Assembly: GCA_041744735.1 (NCBI GenBank)
Contig: JBGTKH010000403.1
Coordinates: forward strand, 1 to 6,263
DNA from: JBGTKH01 sp041744735
GTDB lineage: Bacteria; Planctomycetota; Planctomycetia; Pirellulales; Pirellulaceae
Direction of reading: 5' to 3'
DNA length: 6,263 nucleotides
A program made the translations under genes and the position numbers. Shown piece by piece: positions 1-5,784 of this stretch. Positions within the stretch are counted from its first letter, which is position 1. The number at the start of each line of letters is the position of its first letter. Under the pieces are notes generated by a model. It saw nothing but the letters and a program-made list of their open reading frames with translations. It had not been told where the DNA came from and did no database searches.

Positions 1-1
1 G

Positions 2-133
2 CCCGGTGCGAGAAAGACGCACGCCGGTAAATATGGAGAATTAACTCCATCGCGACAACGGGGAGGCGGTGGCTGGATTAACCCTCCAGCCTCCGCTTTA
101 CCCACTGAAACTTCGGAATTCTCACGAATTCCG
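2..133. other. Cluster of four consecutive stem-loops
   Basis: Four short hairpins follow one another in about 130 bases. GTGCG (6-10) pairs with CGCAC (18-22), with CCG/CGG outside it. ATGGAG (33-38) pairs with CTCCAT (45-50). Bases 66-77 pair with 85-96, eleven of twelve matching around a 7-base loop. CGGAATTC (114-121) pairs with GAATTCCG (126-133) around TCAC. I see no convincing gene here. The third hairpin has no T-tract directly after it on either strand, so a simple intrinsic terminator is not well supported. The series could be a structured RNA, a dispersed intergenic repeat, or the 3' untranslated region of a gene lying left of the window. The pairing is visible; any function is a guess. 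Confidence 0.45.
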
Positions 134-227
134 CTACGAGATGACCGCCTCAGCAGCGCCAATGTGAATGAAACGGCAGTGGCGGTCAAGATGCTTTCGA
201 CTGCGTCGTGGCAAGCGGTCACGCGAA

Positions 228-316
228 GGGGTCGGGAGTCTCTTTCGCTTTTGGCGAGACGGCGCGGCATGCTTCCTATTCGGTTGCTGCCGAAAACGAA
301 AAAGACTCCCGACCCC
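228..316. repeat. Long imperfect inverted repeat (REP/MITE-like)
   Basis: The 20-base left arm at 228-247 (begins GGGGTCGGGAGTC) is complementary at 19 of 20 positions to the right arm at 297-316 (ends GACTCCCGACCCC). Pairing continues inward imperfectly (CTTTTGGC against GCCGAAAA). The central 50 or so bases include GGCGCGGCATGC. The element lies in non-coding DNA upstream of the gmd fragment. It could be a small dispersed palindromic element or a bidirectional hairpin. No transposase or clear target-site duplication is visible. Reading frames crossing it give low-complexity Arg-rich peptides and are not taken as genes. Confidence 0.6.
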
Positions 317-439
317 GTTCCGATTGGCCTTGCTTGTCATGCCGTCGTTAGACTACCCTCTGGCACGAGCGAAGCTTGCGCCTTCTTCGGTGCGCATTCG
401 CCCTTGACCCCGACGCCCATCGCAGCAAGGACGCGAAAC

Positions 440-778
440 ATGGGACGACGCGCTTTGATTACCGGCATCACCGGTCAGGACGGCTCTTATCTGGCCGAAC
501 TGCTGCTGGAAAAAGGCTACGAAGTTCACGGCCTGATTCGTCGCGCCAGTTCATTCAACACGGGCAGAATCGAACATCTCTACCACGATCCCCATGAACA
601 CGAGGTGCATCTGCGCCTGCATTACGGCGACCTGACGGACGCTGCGGGCCTGTCCAATCTGATCGCGGAGATCGAGCCCGACGAGATTTACAACCTAGCG
701 GCGCAAAGTCACGTCCGCGTGTCGTTTGACCAGCCGCTGTATAGCGTCGACGTGTGTGCGCTGGGGGTTAAACAATAA
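440..778 (+). pseudogene. gmd: GDP-mannose 4,6-dehydratase, N-terminal fragment (truncated gmd)
   Basis: The full-length enzyme converts GDP-mannose to GDP-4-dehydro-6-deoxymannose, the entry step to GDP-fucose, GDP-rhamnose and related sugars. The ATG at 440 has a good ribosome binding site (AAGGA, 427-431, 8 bases away). The 112-residue product begins MGRRALITGITGQDGSYL, the extended-SDR dinucleotide motif TGxxGQDGSY (residues 8-17). It continues with the typical IRRASSFNT (33-41), HYGDLTD (61-67), YNLAAQSHV (84-92) and SFDQP (95-99) blocks. It follows the family as far as DVCALGV (104-110), then ends with KQ and TAA. Full-length Gmd is roughly 320-370 residues, so the catalytic Ser/Thr, the YxxxK motif and the substrate domain are missing. 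The stop lies 15 bases before glmS. It is almost certainly non-functional; the rest was lost by deletion or rearrangement, or misassembled. Confidence 0.85.
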
Positions 779-793
779 CAGGAGCAATCGATC

Positions 794-2668
794 ATGTGCG
801 GAATCGTGGGCTACGTCGGTTATCGTGAGGCGTCAGATTTTCTCGTCGCAGGGCTGCGGCGGCTGGAGTACCGTGGCTACGACAGCGCGGGCGTTGCCAC
901 GATCCCAACGCCAGGTGCGGTCAGCGTCACAAAAACCGTCGGTCGCATCGACGAACTGGCACACCAGCTCGGCGAATCGCCGGCCGCGGGCAATCTGGGC
1001 ATCGGCCACACGCGCTGGGCCACGCACGGGGCACCCACGTCGCAGAACGCTCATCCGCATCTCGGCGGCGACCGCGTGGTGGCGATCGTGCACAACGGCG
1101 TGATCGAAAACTACATACAGCTCAAGGAACGCTTGGAAGTCGAAGGCTACTGCTTTCAATCCGCGACCGACAGCGAGGTGATCGCGCACCTGATCGCCCA
1201 TCACCTGGAACAGCAGCAAGCCCGTCCCAAGAATCGCGCGGCCGATAACCCACACGCGATGCTGGTGGCCGCAACGAAAAAGGCATTGAAACAACTGCGC
1301 GGCACGTATGGTTTGGCGATTCTGTTTCGCGACTATCCAGATGTGATAATTGCCGCGCGGCTGGGCAGTCCGCTGGTTGTGGGCGTGGGCGACGGCGAAC
1401 ATTTCGTGGCCAGCGACGCTTCGCCGCTGGTCGGATACACCGACAAGATTGTCTATCTGGCCGATCATCAACTGGCGGTCGTCACGGCCGATTCGCTGAG
1501 CATTACGCATCGCGAACAGGGCCAGATCGAACACAGCGTGCACAACCTGGAAATCGACACCAGCGAAGTCACGCTGAACGGCTATCCGCACTATATGCTC
1601 AAGGAAATCTTCGAGCAGCCCGAGTCACTGCAAAACACCATGCGCGGCCGATTGTGCGACGAACATGCCACCGCGGTCTTCGGCGGCTTGAATCTCCCGC
1701 CCCAAGAACTCCGGCGAGTCAACCGCATCGTGTTGACCGCTTGCGGCACAAGCTGGCACGCGGCGATGTTCGGCGAGTACGTGATCGAACAACTGGCTCG
1801 TATCCCCGTCGAAGTCGAATACGCCAGCGAACTGCGTTACCGCAACCCGCCGGTCGAACAGGGAACTCTGCTGTTCGCCATCACGCAAAGCGGCGAAACG
1901 GCCGACACACTGGCCGCGCTGCGCGAGATGAAACGCAAAGGACACCCGACGCTGGCCATCTGCAACGTCGTGGGCAGCACGATCGCGCAGGAAGCCGATG
2001 GCGGCGTCTATCTGCACGCCGGCCCTGAGATCGGCGTCGCGTCGACCAAGGCTTACACCTCACAGTGCCTGGTGCTGACGCTGCTCGCTCTGTACCTCGG
2101 GCGGCTGCGGCACCTGAGCTATGACGAAGGCCGGCGGATCGCCGAAGAATTGCATCAATTGCCCAATAAAGTCAGCCTGGCGCTTGACACCAACGACCAA
2201 GTGCGCCGCATCGCCGGCAAGTACTGTCACGCCGACAATTTTCTATACCTGGGCCGGCAGTACAATTTCCCAACCGCGCTGGAGGGCGCGCTGAAGCTGA
2301 AAGAAATCAGCTACATCCACGCCGAAGGCTATCCGGCCGCCGAAATGAAACACGGGCCGATCGCACTGGTCGACGAACAAACGCCCAGCGTGTTCATTAT
2401 GCCGCAAGGTTTCGTGTACGACAAAGTCATGTCGAACCTGGAAGAAATCAAAGCCCGCGGCGGACCGGTGATTGCCATCGTCGGTGAAGGCGATACGCGC
2501 GTGGCCCAGTTGGCGGACGACGTAATCTACGTCCCCACGGCCGAAGAATATCTACAGCCGCTGATCACCATCATCCCGCTGCAGCTTCTGGCCTACCACA
2601 TCGCCGTCCTACGCGGTTGCGACGTCGACAAACCTCGCAATCTGGCCAAGAGTGTGACGGTGGAGTGA
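794..2668 (+). CDS. glmS: Glutamine--fructose-6-phosphate aminotransferase (isomerizing)
   Basis: This cytoplasmic enzyme makes glucosamine-6-phosphate from fructose-6-phosphate and glutamine, the first committed step to UDP-GlcNAc for peptidoglycan and lipopolysaccharide. The 624-residue product begins MCGIVGYVG, so Cys2 becomes the N-terminal nucleophile of the glutaminase domain. GHTRWATHG (71-79), HNGVIEN (100-106) and SATDSEV (123-129) complete that site. Hinge YPHYMLKEIFEQPESL (264-279) leads to two SIS sugar-isomerase domains with TACGTS (315-320), TQSGETADT (364-372), LEGALKLKE (496-504, likely catalytic Glu504), KHGPIAL (519-525) and the terminal NLAKSVTVE carrying Lys619. All key residues are present. 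It is slightly longer than the E. coli enzyme (609), mainly from a Gln/Arg-rich stretch at about 138-156. AGGAG (780-784) lies 9 bases before the ATG. No promoter is obvious between the gmd fragment and glmS, so it may depend on transcription from upstream of gmd. Confidence 0.98.
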   Translation: MCGIVGYVGYREASDFLVAGLRRLEYRGYDSAGVATIPTPGAVSVTKTVGRIDELAHQLGESPAAGNLGIGHTRWATHGAPTSQNAHPHLGGDRVVAIVHNGVIENYIQLKERLEVEGYCFQSATDSEVIAHLIAHHLEQQQARPKNRAADNPHAMLVAATKKALKQLRGTYGLAILFRDYPDVIIAARLGSPLVVGVGDGEHFVASDASPLVGYTDKIVYLADHQLAVVTADSLSITHREQGQIEHSVHNLEIDTSEVTLNGYPHYMLKEIFEQPESLQNTMRGRLCDEHATAVFGGLNLPPQELRRVNRIVLTACGTSWHAAMFGEYVIEQLARIPVEVEYASELRYRNPPVEQGTLLFAITQSGETADTLAALREMKRKGHPTLAICNVVGSTIAQEADGGVYLHAGPEIGVASTKAYTSQCLVLTLLALYLGRLRHLSYDEGRRIAEELHQLPNKVSLALDTNDQVRRIAGKYCHADNFLYLGRQYNFPTALEGALKLKEISYIHAEGYPAAEMKHGPIALVDEQTPSVFIMPQGFVYDKVMSNLEEIKARGGPVIAIVGEGDTRVAQLADDVIYVPTAEEYLQPLITIIPLQLLAYHIAVLRGCDVDKPRNLAKSVTVE

Positions 2669-2724
2669 AAGCCGTGGCCAGTCGTTAAACGAATGCTGGT
2701 ACTTTCGACAGTTAAGAGGTCCCA

Positions 2725-4128
2725 TCACGGTTCGTAAGCATCCGCGAACGGATTTCTCCCGCGCGGCATCCACCGGCACAATCCAACGCCGGCGAAGTAC
2801 AGGAACGTCAGCGGCACGGCCATCAACAGCATGCTGATTGGATCGGCCGGCGTCAGGAACATCGAGATCACGAAAATCGCCAGGATCGCGATTCGCCACT
2901 TCTCGATGTATACCTCCGTGGAGAAGATGCCGATGCGGTTTAGGAACAGCATCACCAGCGGCAATTGAAAGCTGATTCCGAAACCTAGCGGCATGATCAG
3001 CACAAAGCTTAGCCACTCGCTGATACGCGGATCGGGGTCGATGTTCATCGCGGCGTTGAAGCTGAATAGAAAGTCCAACACCGGCTTGAACACAAAGAAG
3101 AACGCCATCGCTGCACCGGCCAGGAACAACAACAGACTGAAAGGCAGGTAAATGTATACATAGCTTTTTTCGTGCGGATACAGCCCGGCTGCCACAAACG
3201 TCCAAATCTGCAGAAAAATCCAGGGGCTGGCGATGATCATACCAGAGATGAATCCGGCCTTGATCCAGATCATGAACACTTCGTGGGCGCCGAGCGATTG
3301 GACGCGGATTTCGGTCGGCTTCCAAGCGGGAATGTCCACCAGCAGCACCCGCGGCGGCAGGATGACCTCGGAAAATGCCGACGAGACCAGCAGCTTATTC
3401 AACCGCCGCGACTGATCCGCGTCGAACGCTTCGGCCAATTGCTCGCGTAACTGCTCAACCGCATTTTCCGTCTCGGAATCGATGAGTGTCACGTCTTGAA
3501 ATTCTTCCGCCTGATGCAACTCGGGCATCTCGATTAGTGCGTTCAGCAGCGCGACCACGGCCGTTTGATCCTCGTCACTGACCGTTTCTTCGTCCGCCAG
3601 CCGTTCGACCAACTGCCGCTGCTGGTCCGTCATGAGTTCCCACATTCGCTGTCCAGGCGGGCCCGGATTCTTGGTGCTGGTTGAGTCCTGCTTGATTTGC
3701 AGACAGAGTGGGCCGCAATTCTCACTCGCGATGTCCGCCGCGACAAATCGGTGCGGCTTGTAACGCAGCTCGCCAAAACTTTCGGGGTCGGCCTCGATTA
3801 AGCTCGTCAAGATGCCGTGCGGCTCGACATGCATCATCTGGGGAATCATCGCCCGGTCCTTGATCGTCTGCAGTATCTCCGGGGGAACGATGTCTTGGTA
3901 TTCTTCCGCCAGGTCTTTCTTTGCCTTAACCAGGTAGTAGTCCTCCAGAGCCGTCTTGAGCGGCGACTGAATGAATTCCACCACATAGTTGGCAACCAGC
4001 AGGCCCAGCAAAAAGCCGATGATCAAGCCCGCCACGGCTTTGAAGAGCACCACGCGCAATTCGTCCAGGTGCTCGCCGAACGTCATCGTCGTTTCAGCAA
4101 ACAGGTCGTCGTTGGGATGTTTAGCCAT
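2725..4128 (-). CDS. tatC: Sec-independent (twin-arginine) translocase subunit TatC with large periplasmic insertion
   Basis: TatC is the inner-membrane receptor for twin-arginine signal peptides and exports folded proteins with TatA/TatB; neither partner is in this window. The 467-residue product opens with FGEHLDELR (17-25), the TatC signature, then helix 1 (about 26-49). The family core resumes at about 277 (VQSLGAHEVFMIWIKAG), followed by SPWIFLQIWTFVAAGLYPHEK with the conserved Glu at 320. Further helices include FGISFQLPLV and the FLTPADPIS...VPLTFLYF block. Bacterial TatC is usually about 250 residues; the extra ~200 lie in the first periplasmic loop (about 52-276) and are acidic and partly helical, with two Cys near 138-142. 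I chose the ATG at 4128 because GGAGG (4139-4143) sits 10 bases upstream; an in-frame TTG at 4152 would overlap that site. It converges on glmS with 56 bases between, where I see no clear terminator. Confidence 0.95.
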   Translation of the reverse strand: MAKHPNDDLFAETTMTFGEHLDELRVVLFKAVAGLIIGFLLGLLVANYVVEFIQSPLKTALEDYYLVKAKKDLAEEYQDIVPPEILQTIKDRAMIPQMMHVEPHGILTSLIEADPESFGELRYKPHRFVAADIASENCGPLCLQIKQDSTSTKNPGPPGQRMWELMTDQQRQLVERLADEETVSDEDQTAVVALLNALIEMPELHQAEEFQDVTLIDSETENAVEQLREQLAEAFDADQSRRLNKLLVSSAFSEVILPPRVLLVDIPAWKPTEIRVQSLGAHEVFMIWIKAGFISGMIIASPWIFLQIWTFVAAGLYPHEKSYVYIYLPFSLLLFLAGAAMAFFFVFKPVLDFLFSFNAAMNIDPDPRISEWLSFVLIMPLGFGISFQLPLVMLFLNRIGIFSTEVYIEKWRIAILAIFVISMFLTPADPISMLLMAVPLTFLYFAGVGLCRWMPRGRNPFADAYEP

Positions 4129-4152
4129 TTTCGGAACGCCTCCACACAGCAA

Positions 4153-4299
4153 TCAGGAAGGTTGTGAAAACCAAAGGCTGACGCAAATCGCCATCAGCAA
4201 TCGGTACGGCGCGAGCTCAAAGAGCGAGCCGGGAAGCGTACGGATGGAAGCTGCCGTACCAGGTGTGAAGCCGGCCTTGGCAAACGCCCGGCCAGCCAT
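4153..4299 (-). CDS. Possible small leader ORF upstream of tatC (48 aa)
   Basis: A 48-codon frame begins at an ATG (4299) almost exactly where transcription from the predicted 4305-4333 promoter would start. It ends 24 bases before the tatC start codon. The product begins MAGRAFAKAGFTPGT and has a mildly hydrophobic tail (YRLLMAICVSLWF). There would be no leader to hold a ribosome binding site, so it would have to be leaderless. I recognise no family, and codon third positions are only mildly GC-biased. It may simply be an open frame within an untranslated leader. Confidence 0.15.
   Translation of the reverse strand: MAGRAFAKAGFTPGTAASIRTLPGSLFELAPYRLLMAICVSLWFSQPS
4203..4260. repeat. Inverted repeat in tatC leader
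   Basis: GGTACGGC (4203-4210) is a perfect inverted match to GCCGTACC (4253-4260). Inside it, on the minus strand, GCTC and GAGC can form a further short stem around TTT. In the transcript leaving the predicted tatC promoter, this would make a long hairpin about 75 bases before the start codon. It could be a leader structure or chance; no T-tract marks it as a terminator. Confidence 0.35.
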
Positions 4300-4304
4300 G
4301 TCTG

Positions 4305-4333
4305 ATGGTAACATCCGCCGCCGACGTTGGCAA
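4305..4333 (-). promoter_or_regulatory. Predicted sigma70-type promoter for tatC
   Basis: On the minus strand, TTGCCA (4333-4328, five of six matches to TTGACA) is followed after 17 bases by TACCAT (4310-4305, four of six to TATAAT). A TGn extension precedes the -10. Initiation would fall near 4298, about 170 bases upstream of the tatC ATG. The -35 lies within a small set of inverted repeats (CAACC 4331-4335 with GGTTG 4341-4345; CCGAC 4321-4325 with GTCGG 4346-4350) that could serve as an operator. The position between the toxin stop and tatC suits it. Prediction by eye only. Confidence 0.45.
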
Positions 4334-4384
4334 CCTAGTTGGTTGGTCGGGTAGTCTGTGATTATTTGTTGCTGCCGAATTAGG

Positions 4385-4864
4385 CTACGGGAACAATTGC
4401 CCCTGGGTTTTCCCTTTGGGAACATCCGGTTGCTTGACGAGCACAAGAGTTGTGCGCCCAGTTTTGGGATTGGCGAGACGGATGGAAAACCGAGAACCTG
4501 GCGGCGCTTCGGCGGTTTTAACAAGGCCCTCCCAGTTGTCGATGATTGCCCGCTGCCTTCCAAATGACGAGAAGCGATTTACGGCGCGGCTGAAAACAAT
4601 GTGAGTGACGGCAAATTTCTCGCAGACAATCGGCAACTTCTCACCCTTGCTTTTGTGCTTTCCAGCATCCGCTGTAACAATGATCCAGCCTTCGCTCGCT
4701 GCCTGCGGAATCCATTCTTCGTCGGTTGCGCCCTCTCCATACTTGTCGATTACGTGCGCAATCTCTGCTTCATCCGGGCTAAACCCAAGAAGTTGCTCAA
4801 GGGCTTTTGCTGTCGGGCGTCCTAAACTGCATTCATCGAAGAGAAACTTGGGCTTGCGCGTCAC
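4385..4864 (-). CDS. PIN-like toxin, VapC45 type (predicted RNase)
   Basis: This is probably the toxin of a VapBC45-like toxin-antitoxin pair; PIN-domain toxins are metal-dependent RNases that cut tRNA, rRNA or mRNA. The 159-residue product starts MTRKPKFLFDECSLGRP, with the first metal-binding Asp at 10. It then has ATDEEWIPQAASEGWIIVTADAG, with acidic residues 48-50 and Asp66 after VT, followed by HIVFSRAV (88-94). This order (FLFDE, then DEEW, then VTxD) matches the Mut7-C/VapC45-like PIN group. The GTG at 4864 is chosen because it forms a GTGA overlap with the antitoxin stop codon, suggesting translational coupling; an in-frame GTG at 4903 would add 13 residues inside the antitoxin gene. 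Rv2019 (M. tuberculosis VapC45) is, from memory, about 138 residues; the extra length here is a Lys/Arg-rich tail after about residue 120. RNA target unknown. Confidence 0.8.
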   Translation of the reverse strand: MTRKPKFLFDECSLGRPTAKALEQLLGFSPDEAEIAHVIDKYGEGATDEEWIPQAASEGWIIVTADAGKHKSKGEKLPIVCEKFAVTHIVFSRAVNRFSSFGRQRAIIDNWEGLVKTAEAPPGSRFSIRLANPKTGRTTLVLVKQPDVPKGKTQGQLFP

Positions 4865-5556
4865 GCAGCATTTCTGCCCTGAAGATGGTCGAAGTAATCG
4901 CACGCCGACAGAATAGCTGACTCAGGAACGCCGTATGCCTTCGCGGCTAGTGCGACGCTGCCTTCCGTGCTGACTGCCTGCCACAACGTATGCGCGGTAT
5001 ATCCGTACTTCGGGAAGGCCGGCTCTCCGAAGTGAGTTTTTGGATTCAACGTGATTTCGTCTTGGCCAGTGCCCCACGCGCTGTAAAGGTTAGCCAATCC
5101 ATGGGAACTAAATCCAAGTCGTTGCTTGTACGTTTCAACGACTTCTGTAATCATCATGTTCCCTTTGGTTTTCCCGGTCAAAGGCCGATAGTCATCGTCG
5201 GCGAGTCGGATGATTACGTCGCTGCCGAATAGGTATGTGGTATGCTCCATTGCAAACGGATAGTCTACCCCGTACCGTGACTTCGCCTCATTCACAGCTT
5301 CCCTGATTTTCGGCAAGGTAACCTTCGCGTTACTCGGACCACGAGTTATTGCGCGGATTGCTAGTGCTTGGACGAAGTCGAGAAACGATACGTGTTTTTC
5401 GGTTCGCCCTCGCTGCGGTTCGATGACCGGTTCTCCATGTCCATCGCCATACAGCCAGCGATTCATGACGCGGGTATGAATGCGCGCGTAAAATGCCGCC
5501 TCCTGCGGCGTGTACAGTCCTATTCCAAGCAAGTTATCTGACGCTGTTGCGATCAT
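4861..5556 (-). CDS. VapB45-type antitoxin with MerR-like HTH and DUF433
   Basis: Predicted antitoxin that binds the downstream PIN toxin and represses the operon. The 231-residue product (from ATG 5556) has an N-terminal winged HTH resembling MerR: LLGIGLYTPQEAAFYARIH (about 9-27), a recognition helix TRVMNRWLYG, a GEPVIEPQ wing, then KHVSFLDFVQALAIRAI. A central domain (about 70-165) has no motif I recognise. The C-terminal DUF433 (about 167-225) shows FGEPAFPKYGYTAHTLW and then LAAKAYGVPESAILSACDYFDHL. This domain order and length resemble M. tuberculosis VapB45 (Rv2018). Start is uncertain: an ATG at 5616 would add 20 Ser-rich residues, but it has no ribosome binding site and lies upstream of the predicted transcription start. 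The gene overlaps the toxin by GTGA. Its base composition is locally AT-rich (23 of 60 GC at 5101-5160), unlike glmS, which suggests acquisition. Confidence 0.8.
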   Translation of the reverse strand: MIATASDNLLGIGLYTPQEAAFYARIHTRVMNRWLYGDGHGEPVIEPQRGRTEKHVSFLDFVQALAIRAITRGPSNAKVTLPKIREAVNEAKSRYGVDYPFAMEHTTYLFGSDVIIRLADDDYRPLTGKTKGNMMITEVVETYKQRLGFSSHGLANLYSAWGTGQDEITLNPKTHFGEPAFPKYGYTAHTLWQAVSTEGSVALAAKAYGVPESAILSACDYFDHLQGRNAA

Positions 5557-5618
5557 TCCAGAATCATCCGCTGCTGGCTGACACGTTTGGTCAGACGAAA
5601 AACTCTCGAACCACATTC

Positions 5619-5647
5619 AGTTTACCGTGTCTATTTCGGCATGTCTA
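5619..5647 (-). promoter_or_regulatory. Predicted promoter/operator of the toxin-antitoxin operon
   Basis: On the minus strand, TAGACA (5647-5642, five of six to TTGACA) is followed after 17 bases by TAAACT (5624-5619, four of six to TATAAT). Transcription would start near 5612, leaving about 55 bases before the ATG at 5556. The hexamer TAGACA recurs in the spacer (5633-5628), 14 bases from the first. Two same-facing copies over the promoter are what an autoregulatory HTH antitoxin could bind. Predicted by eye. Confidence 0.35.
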
Positions 5648-5674
5648 CTTTCGTAACGCGATCTATTTGGCGGG

Positions 5675-5701
5675 CCGCTCTCCAATTCTCTTGGAGAGCG
5701 G
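5675..5701. repeat. Perfect 11-bp palindrome overlapping the tRNA-like 5' end
   Basis: CCGCTCTCCAA (5675-5685) and TTGGAGAGCGG (5691-5701) are perfect inverted repeats around the 5-base loop TTCTC. No T-tract follows on either strand, so it is not a classical intrinsic terminator. Its right arm contains the first nine bases of the tRNA-like sequence, so a transcript from upstream could pair that 5' strand with this arm instead of with the 3' acceptor strand. It lies 28 bases upstream of the predicted toxin-antitoxin -35 and could also be an operator for that operon. Confidence 0.6.
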
Positions 5702-5784
5702 TCCCGCGTCTTGGCGGCGCAGCCGATTTATAATCGGCCGTAGGGAATCCTCACGCGGATGGGGTTCAATTCCCCTTCTCTCCG
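5693..5784 (+). tRNA. Type-II tRNA-like gene with serine-type ends, apparent UAU anticodon, non-7/5 acceptor branch
   Basis: The strand reads GGAGAG at the 5' end and CTCTCC plus G73 (5778-5784) at the 3' end, as in bacterial tRNA-Ser. The T arm is GGGG-TTCAATT-CCCC (5761-5775). The anticodon arm is a perfect 5-bp GCCGA/TCGGC (5722-5726, 5734-5738) around TTTATAA, with U33 and anticodon TAT (5729-5731). A D-stem can form between CCGC (5704-5707) and GCGG (5714-5717). A long variable arm (about 5739-5755) folds CGT/ACG plus AGG/CCT with a bulged C. In a 7/5 cloverleaf, 7-66 (C/T) and 49-65 (T/T) are mismatched. An 8/4 or 9/3 split leaves only C5699/T5777 unpaired. CCA is not encoded. tRNAs with 8/4 and 9/3 branches and serine identity ('allo-tRNAs') are known in bacteria; UAU is not a Ser anticodon. 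It may be such a tRNA, or a decayed one. Confidence 0.55.

Noticed and set aside
164..439. Open upstream extension of the gmd frame
   Set aside because: It runs through the inverted repeat, gives Arg-rich non-family sequence, and the gmd family starts exactly at the ATG at 440 with its own ribosome binding site.
1..793. glmS ribozyme upstream of glmS
   Set aside because: Fifteen bases separate the gmd fragment from glmS and no ribozyme core is recognisable; that ribozyme is mainly known from Firmicutes.
833..1591. Long minus-strand open frame opposite glmS
   Set aside because: Antisense shadow of a clear, fully conserved glmS; the product has no recognisable domain.
4129..4152. Eight-residue longer tatC from a TTG codon at 4152
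   Set aside because: The extension covers the GGAGG ribosome binding site of the ATG at 4128 and adds nothing family-like.
4865..4903. Toxin start at GTG 4903
   Set aside because: It lies inside the antitoxin gene; GTG 4864 gives the typical short N-terminus and a GTGA overlap.
5557..5616. Antitoxin start at ATG 5616
   Set aside because: No ribosome binding site, upstream of the predicted transcription start, and the extra residues precede the HTH without family resemblance. It remains possible.
5693..5784. Ordinary tRNA-Ile(UAU)
   Set aside because: The long variable arm, G73 and GGAGAG acceptor end are serine-type, not isoleucine-type.
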